From contig NZ_CP119758.1 of NCBI RefSeq assembly GCF_029323795.1, positions 2,418,001 through 2,482,000 of the forward strand: 64,000 bases of DNA, read 5' to 3'. This document shows, in pieces, positions 55,101-62,386 of this stretch; position 1 is the first letter of the stretch, and the number at the start of each line of letters is the position of its first letter. The position numbers were made by a program, and so were the translations under genes. This DNA is from Zobellia alginiliquefaciens. Its GTDB lineage: Bacteria; Bacteroidota; Bacteroidia; Flavobacteriales; Flavobacteriaceae. The notes below the pieces were generated by a model. It made no database searches and had not been told where the DNA came from. It saw nothing but the letters and a program-made list of their open reading frames with translations.

Positions 55101-55897
55101 CGATTAACTTTTTTGATTTTGGAAATAGTACAGAGAATCTTGATGATGATTTAGGATTGGATTTCAACCGAGTACGTTTGCAAACACTAAAATTTGCACC
55201 GGCTTTGGTTTGGCGAGGCGACTTGGGTGCCAAGTTTAAAGCCGGGGTTTCCTATGAATCCATAGAAGTTGAGGAAAGTGATAATAGGTTTATAAATACC
55301 TATTACCAAGGTAATGGAGAGGAAACGTTAAATAGGTTTGTTGGGGTTGATGCCACCTATTCTTATGCCAATGCGGATAATGCAGCTTTCCCAACAATGG
55401 GTATGTCCACTTCGCTAGAAACCGGTTATAAGAGAAGTACGGAGAACGGAAAGGCTTTTGGGTATATTAAGCCCAGTCTTGCGTTTGATTATAAGTTGGT
55501 GCCGAGCGGTAGATTGGTGTTGGCCACAAAATGGAAAGCTCATTTTAATATAGGCGATGATTATGAGTTTTATCAGGCGGCGAGCATAGGTGGTATTGAT
55601 GGGTTAAGAGGTTTTAGAAACCAACGTTTCACCGGTAAAAAGTCGTATTATCAGAACACGGATGTCCGTTATAGCCTCAGAAAGATAAAAACACAGCTCC
55701 TGCCTTTGTCTATGGGTTTCTACGGAGGGTTTGACTATGGAAGAGTGTGGTTGCCCAATGAGGATTCAAAAGAGTGGCACACCTCATATGGCGGCGGATT
55801 TTTCCTTAACGGTGCGGATATTGTTACAGCTCGCTTAGCTTTATTTAATAGTTATGACGGTATGCGATTTTCCTTTGGGTTAGGTTTTGGTTTCTAG
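52172..55897 (+). CDS. Outer-membrane lipoprotein: metallophosphoesterase + CotH-like kinase region + beta-barrel
   Basis: The start at 52172 gives a lipoprotein signal (LIALVSLLASC). The frame is open from 52139, and the residue numbers here count from that. Residues 58-400 form a calcineurin-like phosphoesterase (GDAG 63-66, LGDN 96-99, GNHDW 141-145, AAHHPMF, SGHEHT). Residues about 470-660 have motifs of the CotH/FAM20/HipA kinase-like fold: a Lys-containing strand (KEYVMRAIRK, about 478), a hinge-like LYMIEEH, a catalytic-loop-like GDWDRHVDQW (from 624) and a metal-loop-like PRDRDMVF (about 651). The C-terminal 350 residues form a BamA/D15-like barrel ending FGLGFGF. Phosphatase and barrel are clear, and the kinase-like part is my inference. 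Confidence 0.85.
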   Translation: MNGILLRKHFTLIALVSLLASCATSKSKYASEVGKTDVPTSKEIAHTFFLIGDAGLSPMNGMNDALKIFKAKLDGADQNSTALFLGDNIYPAGLPDPIDSTAAYIKAKNDLDAQLKTLENFKGKPIFIPGNHDWYTEGLVGLKREQDYIQEHLDSDEVFFPEDGCPIKTIEVNDKVAIIAIDTEWYLTNWNHRPDINDKCDIKTRDRFWLELEDEIKDNRQRTTIIAAHHPMFSYGTHGGQFSLRSHFYPKGNIGPLPIFGSFINVLRKTTGASVEDMQNKRYTELRKRLLTLAQYSNKVILASGHEHTLQYIVEENTPQIVSGSGAKSGATRLLNGSKFSTGQRGYATLEVYNDGSSQVRYFGVDENKEEEFLFTSQVLPPDREFFEENYPEQFADSVEASVYSNDEVERSGFFKFLWGNRYRDYYNAKVKVPTVNLDTLMGGLKPVHMGGGHQSKSLRLRHKSGKEYVMRAIRKNAELYLQAMAFQDQYVMGDFEGTYTEKFLLDFYTGSHPYGAFTVGVLSDAVGLFHTNPVLYYVPKQPALKGYNQSFGDELYMIEEHTGDGHGDLESFGFANDLKSTDSMLEDLRDDEKYSVDSELYLRARLFDMVMGDWDRHVDQWRWAEFKDKKTKMVVYKPVPRDRDMVFSKHGDGPLMKLATRIVPALRLMEGFDDKIRNVKGFNSSPKTYVLDMALLTETTLEDWQKQAQFIRENITPEVIDQAFRHFPIEVRDKTAADIKKMLLARTAHIEETARIYYGVLNKYAVVVGTDKDDWFEVNILNNKETEVKVYRNIKGKKDKLYFSKVFNRENTKEVWVYGLDDDDIFEVNGDNRSAIKMRLVGGQNNDIYRVGEGGNIAIYDYKSKKNTIEERSGSKLKLTDDYNTNNYLPLQIRNSVNQIVPTIGFNPDDGVKIGISDTYTYNGFRQNPFTQQHKVDASFYFATSGFELGYGGEFAHIFENWNLHLGARFTSPNFAINFFDFGNSTENLDDDLGLDFNRVRLQTLKFAPALVWRGDLGAKFKAGVSYESIEVEESDNRFINTYYQGNGEETLNRFVGVDATYSYANADNAAFPTMGMSTSLETGYKRSTENGKAFGYIKPSLAFDYKLVPSGRLVLATKWKAHFNIGDDYEFYQAASIGGIDGLRGFRNQRFTGKKSYYQNTDVRYSLRKIKTQLLPLSMGFYGGFDYGRVWLPNEDSKEWHTSYGGGFFLNGADIVTARLALFNSYDGMRFSFGLGFGF

Positions 55898-55911
55898 AAT
55901 TGAAGTCAGAC

Positions 55912-56778
55912 CTATTTTAACTCGTATTTGTAAAGGTTTCCACCATCCGTTTTTGTTTCCTCATCAGAAAGTAAAAGGGTTGTGTTGTCTATAAAAGTGA
56001 TGGATTCCAGTTGAGAGCGTACCAGTAAATCAATTTCTTCTAGAGTGCTATTGGGTAAATCTTCTAAGTCAACATTGGAAATAGTCCAGATTTTACCGGT
56101 ACTTAATAGAGCCACAGTTTTACCATCTGGTGAGATATCTGCAGAAGTGATTCTACACGTATCCCAATCATTACAGGGGGATATTTTACCTAAAAACTCA
56201 GCTTCATAATCTCCTTTTGTATCAGGTACACGGTATACCAATGACTCTCCGGTAAAAGGGTCAGCTCTGTTTTTGGTAAAAATATAAAGGTAATTGTTGT
56301 AGTGGAAAAAAGCTTCGGCATCATAAAGGCGTTCGTTTTTTTTAGGCGGGAATTTTTTTTGTTCTGGATACCTAAACGTTATCTGTTCCGCTGTAATATG
56401 GTCACCGCTTTCATACTCCGGATTTGGCAATTTGTAGATAACAAGGTTTTTTCGTGAACTATTGTTGTTGCCAAAATCACCTATATACAAGTTGCCTTTT
56501 TTGTCTTCGGTAAGGTCTTCCCAATCCTTATTTTTACCGTTTTTTACTTTCAGTTCCTTTAGAACTTCGCCTCGGTAATCCACTTTGGTAATGATGTCGT
56601 CATTGCCGCTGTCCTCAACAAACCAGGCAGAATTATCATTGTAGGCCGCTATTCCCGAGTTTTCTTCTAAGCTTTTAGGTAATTTGGTCACATAAATTAA
56701 TTGACCATGATTGGCACAGCTGTAAAAAAGAAAAAGTACTACAATTTGAATCGAAAGATGTTTTGCCTTTAATTTCAT
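55912..56778 (-). CDS. Beta-propeller-like lipoprotein
   Basis: The start at 56776-56778 gives MKLKAKHLSIQIVVLFLFYSC, with lipid-anchor Cys at 21, and avoids overlap with the upstream gene. A longer frame to 56907 has no signal character. The 289-residue protein has repeated strands with NGKNKDWEDLTEDKKGNLYIGDFGNN and ADISPDGKTVALLSTGK, as in the SdiA-regulated/phytase-like propellers. The catalytic role is unknown. It converges on the barrel protein gene with 14 bases between stops. Confidence 0.75.
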   Translation of the reverse strand: MKLKAKHLSIQIVVLFLFYSCANHGQLIYVTKLPKSLEENSGIAAYNDNSAWFVEDSGNDDIITKVDYRGEVLKELKVKNGKNKDWEDLTEDKKGNLYIGDFGNNNSSRKNLVIYKLPNPEYESGDHITAEQITFRYPEQKKFPPKKNERLYDAEAFFHYNNYLYIFTKNRADPFTGESLVYRVPDTKGDYEAEFLGKISPCNDWDTCRITSADISPDGKTVALLSTGKIWTISNVDLEDLPNSTLEEIDLLVRSQLESITFIDNTTLLLSDEETKTDGGNLYKYELK

Positions 56779-56812
56779 TGGGGTAAAATTTAATGGAATG
56801 TAAAGGTACGGC

Positions 56813-57718
56813 CTATTCGGATTCTTGTGCTTGCAAAGGCATAAAAATTTCCGCTTTCCATTCCAGTTCATTTCCGCCCATATTTGGGTTGGTATGAAAT
56901 ACCTCAATAGGCGTTTTGGAAACCGTAAGTTTCTTTTTGGCAGCGTAGTCTAGTAATGCATACCAAGCACGGTCCGAGGTTAGATAGTTTCCGTTATAGA
57001 TGGCCTTTAAGGCTTTTTGCTCTTCTATGCGTTTGTAGAATATACCTTCTTTTTGCGGAAGACTATCGGATTTAATAATGGGAAAGCAAAAGTTATATGT
57101 AATACTGTCTTTTTGTACATCCCATTTTTCTATAGCGACCATAGGTCGTCCATCAAGTTCAATGTTATTTTTTGCTATAAAGCCACTTAGTTTAGCGTAG
57201 TTCTCCATCATACCCTTTACTTTTTCTAGCTGGGTACTTTTTAAAGGAATACAGGCGCAATATTTCTCTGGAATAATAGCCTCGCCCAGAACGTTCGTTT
57301 TAAAGTTGGAAAGGTGACTGTTCAATAGATCAAAAACTTCCTTGACGGTGTTTTTAGAACGTTTTTCAAAATCAGTATCCAAAAAGGGAATCAGTATTCT
57401 GTTAATTAGACTATTCTCTTGGTCCGTAATGTAGACTTTTACTTGAGAGGTAGAATCGTTTAACCTGGTTACCTGCCAATTATAGGTTAGGCTAGTATCG
57501 TTCAATGATTGAATATGGGTGAAATCGCCCAAGTTATTTTGAGTCACAAAATAGGCGTTTTCATTTTGATTAACCCAAAATTTTGCAATCTGGTTGACCG
57601 TTCCGGTGGAAGCTTTGGTATGAAACCGGACTGTATAATCATTCGGTTTAATAAAGAGATACCAAACTAGCGCTACTAATACTAGAGCGACTAGAATTAG
57701 TCCTATTTTTTTGCGCAT
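56813..57718 (-). CDS. Membrane-anchored SRPBCC-like and GyrI-like domain protein
   Basis: The 301-residue protein has one N-terminal membrane helix (KIGLILVALVLVALVWYLFI), a START/SRPBCC-like region (about 25-145) and a C-terminal GyrI-like ligand-binding domain (about 150-297, EVFHTNPNMGGNELEWKAEIFMPL at the end). This combination occurs in many Bacteroidota. It probably binds a small hydrophobic compound at the periplasmic face. It follows the haloperoxidase-like gene after five bases, so it is cotranscribed with it. Confidence 0.78.
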   Translation of the reverse strand: MRKKIGLILVALVLVALVWYLFIKPNDYTVRFHTKASTGTVNQIAKFWVNQNENAYFVTQNNLGDFTHIQSLNDTSLTYNWQVTRLNDSTSQVKVYITDQENSLINRILIPFLDTDFEKRSKNTVKEVFDLLNSHLSNFKTNVLGEAIIPEKYCACIPLKSTQLEKVKGMMENYAKLSGFIAKNNIELDGRPMVAIEKWDVQKDSITYNFCFPIIKSDSLPQKEGIFYKRIEEQKALKAIYNGNYLTSDRAWYALLDYAAKKKLTVSKTPIEVFHTNPNMGGNELEWKAEIFMPLQAQESE

Positions 57719-57723
57719 AGTGC

Positions 57724-59076
57724 TTAGTTTTGAGCGACTTTGCTGTTGTTGAGCATGTTTAGATTCGCCATGATAAAATCACCCAGGTCCCTGCCCTGTT
57801 TAACACCTACTTCTACTGCAGCACGGTAATGGATACCTCCGTACATACGGCTAATGGCAGCTTCATCTGCCGCTTGTTTAAAAGAAGTAAAACTACGGAC
57901 CGGTAGGCCATAAGGTGTTTCGGTATCATCATCAAAAGCAAAATTATCTCCAAAAACATCGGTCAAAGCTACGGATGCAGCACCTGAAACTACACTGTGT
58001 CCGCTTGTGTATTCCGGAAACGGAGGTGTTTGTAAAACAGGTTTCCAACTGTCATCAATATGCTGGTTAATCAATGTTTCAGGTCTGATAAGGTTACTTC
58101 TATATTTTTCGTCCCAACAGCTAATAAAAGCATCTGCCATAGCAACAGAAGCTTTGGTGTAAGCATATAACGTCTTGGCAAAGTCACTATCCGTTTTACG
58201 GGCTGCAATTTTTGTAATGCCCATCCAATGCGCACCTGGGGTGATTTTTTTAGTTGCAAACATTAAATGACCCCGTGTTACCGAAACATAAGGATTACAG
58301 TCCCAAAACTGGGCAATCTGAATTTCTTCTGAGCTATCTCCTTCTTCTGTAATTTTATTGCTGATATCATAGACTTCCTTTAGTTCTTTGTAAAAATCGG
58401 AATCCTCTTCAAGCGAAAATGCCGGTGGTGGAATAGGCTTGAACTGAGCCGCAGAATCAATTACGAACGTTCTGATTTTGTTCCAGTGAGGCTCAATGCC
58501 GTCCATATAAGCCGGAGGTGTAGGCTGCCATCGGGTTTCGTCATCCGCATCTACCGTGAATTTTGGCATAGTACGGGTCTGTGCGTAATTATCGGTTTTC
58601 ATCCATTCTCCAATATGATCTGCAACTAGTAGACCGTAAGTTTTAGAACTGGTGAACAAAGCTGGGTTTTTGCCTTGCCACACGGTGTAAAGGCTGTCGC
58701 GTAAGCTTTCCATACGGTCTTCGGAGAATATCAACCTTTTACTAAGTTCCATGTGGGCAACCATTGCTGCCACATCGTAGTTGATGGTTTTTGTAGTGTC
58801 AGGTTTAGGTATGGGGGTAAGTCCATTTAACTGACCTGCCAAAGGGTTGTAATTATCATTAGACATGGCCATTATTTCATAAGCCGCTACGTTTGGATAA
58901 GCAAATATTCTACTCGCTACCGGAGGAGAGAATATATCGTGAATCATAATTTCCGTAACCTCGTCTATAGAAGCATTAAGGTCTTCAGGACTAATGATAA
59001 TAGGTTCTTCCTTTTGAGGAGCTTTGCACGAAATGGCAAAAACAAGCGATAGTATTGCAATAAAAATTTTATTCAT
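57724..59076 (-). CDS. Vanadium-dependent haloperoxidase/PAP2-superfamily lipoprotein
   Basis: The 450-residue protein has lipid-anchor Cys at 17 (LVFAISCKAP). The vanadate/phosphate pocket motifs are present: KYRSNLIRP, PFPEYTSGHS (near 350) and SRMYGGIHYRAAVEVG (near 405), with the catalytic His and Arg intact. Such proteins either oxidise halides with peroxide or act as acid phosphatases, and sequence cannot decide which. Bromo- and iodoperoxidases are common in marine Flavobacteriaceae. Its start overlaps the stop of the ASPIC/UnbV gene upstream by eight bases, so the two are coupled. Confidence 0.85.
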   Translation of the reverse strand: MNKIFIAILSLVFAISCKAPQKEEPIIISPEDLNASIDEVTEIMIHDIFSPPVASRIFAYPNVAAYEIMAMSNDNYNPLAGQLNGLTPIPKPDTTKTINYDVAAMVAHMELSKRLIFSEDRMESLRDSLYTVWQGKNPALFTSSKTYGLLVADHIGEWMKTDNYAQTRTMPKFTVDADDETRWQPTPPAYMDGIEPHWNKIRTFVIDSAAQFKPIPPPAFSLEEDSDFYKELKEVYDISNKITEEGDSSEEIQIAQFWDCNPYVSVTRGHLMFATKKITPGAHWMGITKIAARKTDSDFAKTLYAYTKASVAMADAFISCWDEKYRSNLIRPETLINQHIDDSWKPVLQTPPFPEYTSGHSVVSGAASVALTDVFGDNFAFDDDTETPYGLPVRSFTSFKQAADEAAISRMYGGIHYRAAVEVGVKQGRDLGDFIMANLNMLNNSKVAQN

Positions 59077-62000
59077 TGGTATTTTTTTTTCTTTTCAATC
59101 GATAAACCTCTGCAGCATTGTTGTTGATCGTGACCAATAGATATTTTTCACTTTTAAGGTCAATGATATTTAGATGGCGCACTGATTTTTGACTTAAGTC
59201 AAAACCAATTTGAGGGCCTAAAATTACATTATTTTCATCTTTAATCAATGCGCCCCCAAAAGAATCGAATCTGCCGTGATAGGGTTTAACACCAAAATAA
59301 TTTCCGGCGACCAAGACCTCTTCATTTCCATCGCCATCAAAATCATACGGAAGCAATGCCATAATTGGTGAGACCTGTAGCTCATTTTGAAACGGGACGA
59401 AGTTGAATTTACCATTTTCGTTTTTTAAATAGCCAGAACGAAGTTCGTTTACCTCCAGTATTTTTGCTTGTTTTAAAACCTCTTTATCAAAAATATCTTC
59501 AATGGAGGAACCCGCAAATGAAGCATAGGTATTGAATTTCTTTTTAAGGAAAACGAGTTGGGAGGAAAGCCCGTCCAGACCTTCCAAAGGATAGTATTTA
59601 CCATCTTTTTCTATAGTGGTTATGGTTTCGGTCTGTCTGTTGTTGTCAAAATCACCGTAGAACATTTTCAAAGGATGTTCTGCAGACGCTTTGAACTTCG
59701 TGTTGCTGCCCCAATTGCCAAGCAAGTAATCCGTATCGCCATCATGGTCTATGTCAAAAGGAACAATAGTTTGCCAGAGTCCATTTAAATTTTTCTGGAT
59801 AACATCAACTTTACTCAGTTTTCCTTTTACATTCTTAAAAAATACCGGAGACATCCATTCGCCAATTACAATGAGGTCATCTGTGCCGTCAGAATCAAAA
59901 TCGGTCCAAATGGCGTCAGTTACCATACCCAAATTAGACAGACTTTCTTCGTTCTTATTCAAAAATGTGCCATTCTCGTTTATAAATAGAGCGGATTCAG
60001 GAATTTTTCCAAAGTCATTTGAAATGGTCTGGCCGCCAACAAAAAGGTCAAGATCTCCATCTTCGTCTACATCAAAAGAAGCTATAACTGAAGTGTTCTT
60101 GAAGCTTTCGGGTAGACTTGAAGTTTCAAACGTAGTATTGTTTTGAATGTAGTACGAATCCAATAACGGTTCCATTTTATTATAGAAGTCACCACCGCCC
60201 GTTCCAACAATGAGGTCGTTTTTACCGTCTGAATTAAAATCGGAAATAATTGCAGTTATGTCTTCCTTGATAGAATCTTTTGTTATTTCGGTTATATGAA
60301 ACGGAGCAAATGCCGTATCGTTCTGGATATAAACTTGTGAGGGGATATACTTTGATCCACCAAAGAAAATATCTTTATTGCCATCACCGTTTAAATCTCC
60401 TATTGCCGTTGCGGGACCGCGGTCCGATATCTGATAAGGGATAAGTTTTTGACGATTGAAATCCGTATAATTATCCTCGATATGAATAAAATCGATACCT
60501 AAATTATGTTCAAGCTTTTCAAAGAGTGGTTGGTTGCGTGCTTGTAAACTGGCATATTCAAATTTAGCTGTGTTTTTGGGTTTTACAACCAAAGTTTGAT
60601 TGGTTTCTACATTTTTTAAAGTTTGATATGTGCCATTTGGCCAGATTACTTTAAGAGAGTCAACCTGTGTGATATCTCCATAACCAAAATGAATTACAGG
60701 TTCGGAAGAAGCCTGAAACCCACGAACAGTGTATAGTTCTTTATACTGCAATTTTCCTTTGGTGTAAGAGAAAACCTTGGTGCCAATACCAAAGGTGTTA
60801 TTGTTTTTATTTTTCAATTTTAGCTTTAGGTAGTTTGCTTTATTGTCTGTTTTATTAATGTAGAGCGCAGCGGTTCCGTTCAGGTTGTTGGTAACCAGGT
60901 CCAAGTCGCCATCATTGTCTAGGTCGCCCATGGCCGTAGCTCCAGAAACCAGCGTATCTGTAGCTATCCATTGACCGGATTCATCTTTGAAGGTTAAATC
61001 ATCAGAACCCTTAAAAATGTAGTTATGGATTTTTCCGGCAGGCATTTTGTCCAAAGCTTGTTGGTCCATTAACTTGGTATTGTTCATCTTGCTTTGAATT
61101 TTCTCGCTACTGACAAAATTGATGAAATCTAAATCGTTCGGTCGTTTAGGGATACCATTGGCAATGAACAGATCTTGTTCGCCATCTTGGTCATAATCAC
61201 CAAAAAGGGCACTCCAGCTCCAGTCCGTAGCGGCTACGCCACTCATAAGTGCAATTTCTGAAAAAGTGCTGTTTTGCTGATTGATGTTCAACATATTTCT
61301 AGTGAACTGGTACCCGTATCCATAACGCTCTGTACGCAATTTTTGGGTTTGTATATTGTCATCACCTTCAGATGATTTCAAAACTTTTTCATCTTGCGGA
61401 AGCATATCCAAGGAAATCAAATCAGGCCAGCCATCATGATTAATATCCGCCACGTCATTACCCATAGAAAAGCGAGAGGTATGTCCAAAAAATTGTTTTG
61501 AGCTTTCGGTAAAAGTACCATCGCCATTGTTCAAATAGTAGTAATCATCTTCATGGAAATCATTGCCCACATAAATATCAGGATAACCATCTTGGTTAAA
61601 ATCTGAAATTGCTAGTCCTAAACCGTATCCGTTTACACCGCCATAGATTCCCGCATTTTCACTTACATCTGTAAATGTATTGCCGTCATTACGCAGTAGT
61701 TTGTCTCCAGTTTGAAAATTACGTTTGAGACGTAAATCTGCTTTTCCAAAAGACTCTTGGGTGTGTACGGCATGGTTCAACAGGTAGATGTCTAAGTCAC
61801 CATCTAAATCAAAATCTAAAAAAGCGGCATTGGAACTGTACGAATCAAAATCAAGTCCGTATGTAGCGGCACTTTCTGTAAAAGTGCCATCGCCGTTATT
61901 TAAAAACAGTTCGTTATAACCGTTGAAGCCATTAATGCCCACCACGGCGCATACGTAAATATCCAAGAGACCGTCTCCGTTTATATCGCCCATTACGGAA

Positions 62001-62386
62001 CCTGTGTTCCAAGTGCTGTTCCCTTCAATACCGGCAGTTTCACTAATATCTTCAAACTGTAGATTGCCTTTGTTCCTATAGAGTTTGTTCTTTACTTGGT
62101 TACCCGAGAAGAAAATATCAGGAAGCCCGTCATTGTCAATATCTCCAATGGCTACTCCGCCTCCGTTATAAAAATAGAGATAGTCTAAAATGTTAAGGTC
62201 ATCTGTTTCTGTAAGGGTATTTTTAAAGGTAATACCTGTCTCTTCGGCAGGTGGATTATTAAAAAGTGAACCCTGCTTTTTACCGCAACCGGAAAAAGTA
62301 AAGAGTGCGAGGTAGAAGTATATATATGTGTGTTTGAAAAGCACGAACGGTAAGTTTTTTCTTTGAGATTCTTTAGGTAGCAACAT
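59069..62386 (-). CDS. ASPIC/UnbV-type FG-GAP (VCBS) propeller lipoprotein, paralogue 2
   Basis: The 1105-residue protein has a lipoprotein signal (FYLALFTFSGC). It contains many FG-GAP repeats with calcium-binding loops (VAIGDIDNDGLPDIFFSGN and variants), an ASPIC/UnbV insert near the middle (VDSLKVIWPNGTYQTLKNV) and a second run of FG-GAP repeats. It is probably a large surface propeller that binds glycans, protein or metal. Its start codon overlaps the stop of the same-strand paralogue by one base (TAATG). Encoded between a paralogue and a haloperoxidase-like protein, it may scaffold or assist that enzyme. Confidence 0.88.
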   Translation of the reverse strand: MLLPKESQRKNLPFVLFKHTYIYFYLALFTFSGCGKKQGSLFNNPPAEETGITFKNTLTETDDLNILDYLYFYNGGGVAIGDIDNDGLPDIFFSGNQVKNKLYRNKGNLQFEDISETAGIEGNSTWNTGSVMGDINGDGLLDIYVCAVVGINGFNGYNELFLNNGDGTFTESAATYGLDFDSYSSNAAFLDFDLDGDLDIYLLNHAVHTQESFGKADLRLKRNFQTGDKLLRNDGNTFTDVSENAGIYGGVNGYGLGLAISDFNQDGYPDIYVGNDFHEDDYYYLNNGDGTFTESSKQFFGHTSRFSMGNDVADINHDGWPDLISLDMLPQDEKVLKSSEGDDNIQTQKLRTERYGYGYQFTRNMLNINQQNSTFSEIALMSGVAATDWSWSALFGDYDQDGEQDLFIANGIPKRPNDLDFINFVSSEKIQSKMNNTKLMDQQALDKMPAGKIHNYIFKGSDDLTFKDESGQWIATDTLVSGATAMGDLDNDGDLDLVTNNLNGTAALYINKTDNKANYLKLKLKNKNNNTFGIGTKVFSYTKGKLQYKELYTVRGFQASSEPVIHFGYGDITQVDSLKVIWPNGTYQTLKNVETNQTLVVKPKNTAKFEYASLQARNQPLFEKLEHNLGIDFIHIEDNYTDFNRQKLIPYQISDRGPATAIGDLNGDGNKDIFFGGSKYIPSQVYIQNDTAFAPFHITEITKDSIKEDITAIISDFNSDGKNDLIVGTGGGDFYNKMEPLLDSYYIQNNTTFETSSLPESFKNTSVIASFDVDEDGDLDLFVGGQTISNDFGKIPESALFINENGTFLNKNEESLSNLGMVTDAIWTDFDSDGTDDLIVIGEWMSPVFFKNVKGKLSKVDVIQKNLNGLWQTIVPFDIDHDGDTDYLLGNWGSNTKFKASAEHPLKMFYGDFDNNRQTETITTIEKDGKYYPLEGLDGLSSQLVFLKKKFNTYASFAGSSIEDIFDKEVLKQAKILEVNELRSGYLKNENGKFNFVPFQNELQVSPIMALLPYDFDGDGNEEVLVAGNYFGVKPYHGRFDSFGGALIKDENNVILGPQIGFDLSQKSVRHLNIIDLKSEKYLLVTINNNAAEVYRLKRKKNTNE

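Noticed and set aside
55912-56907. Longer start at 56907 for the propeller lipoprotein
   Set aside because: It would overlap the upstream gene by 95 bases and place 43 non-signal residues before a clear lipoprotein signal peptide starting at 56778.
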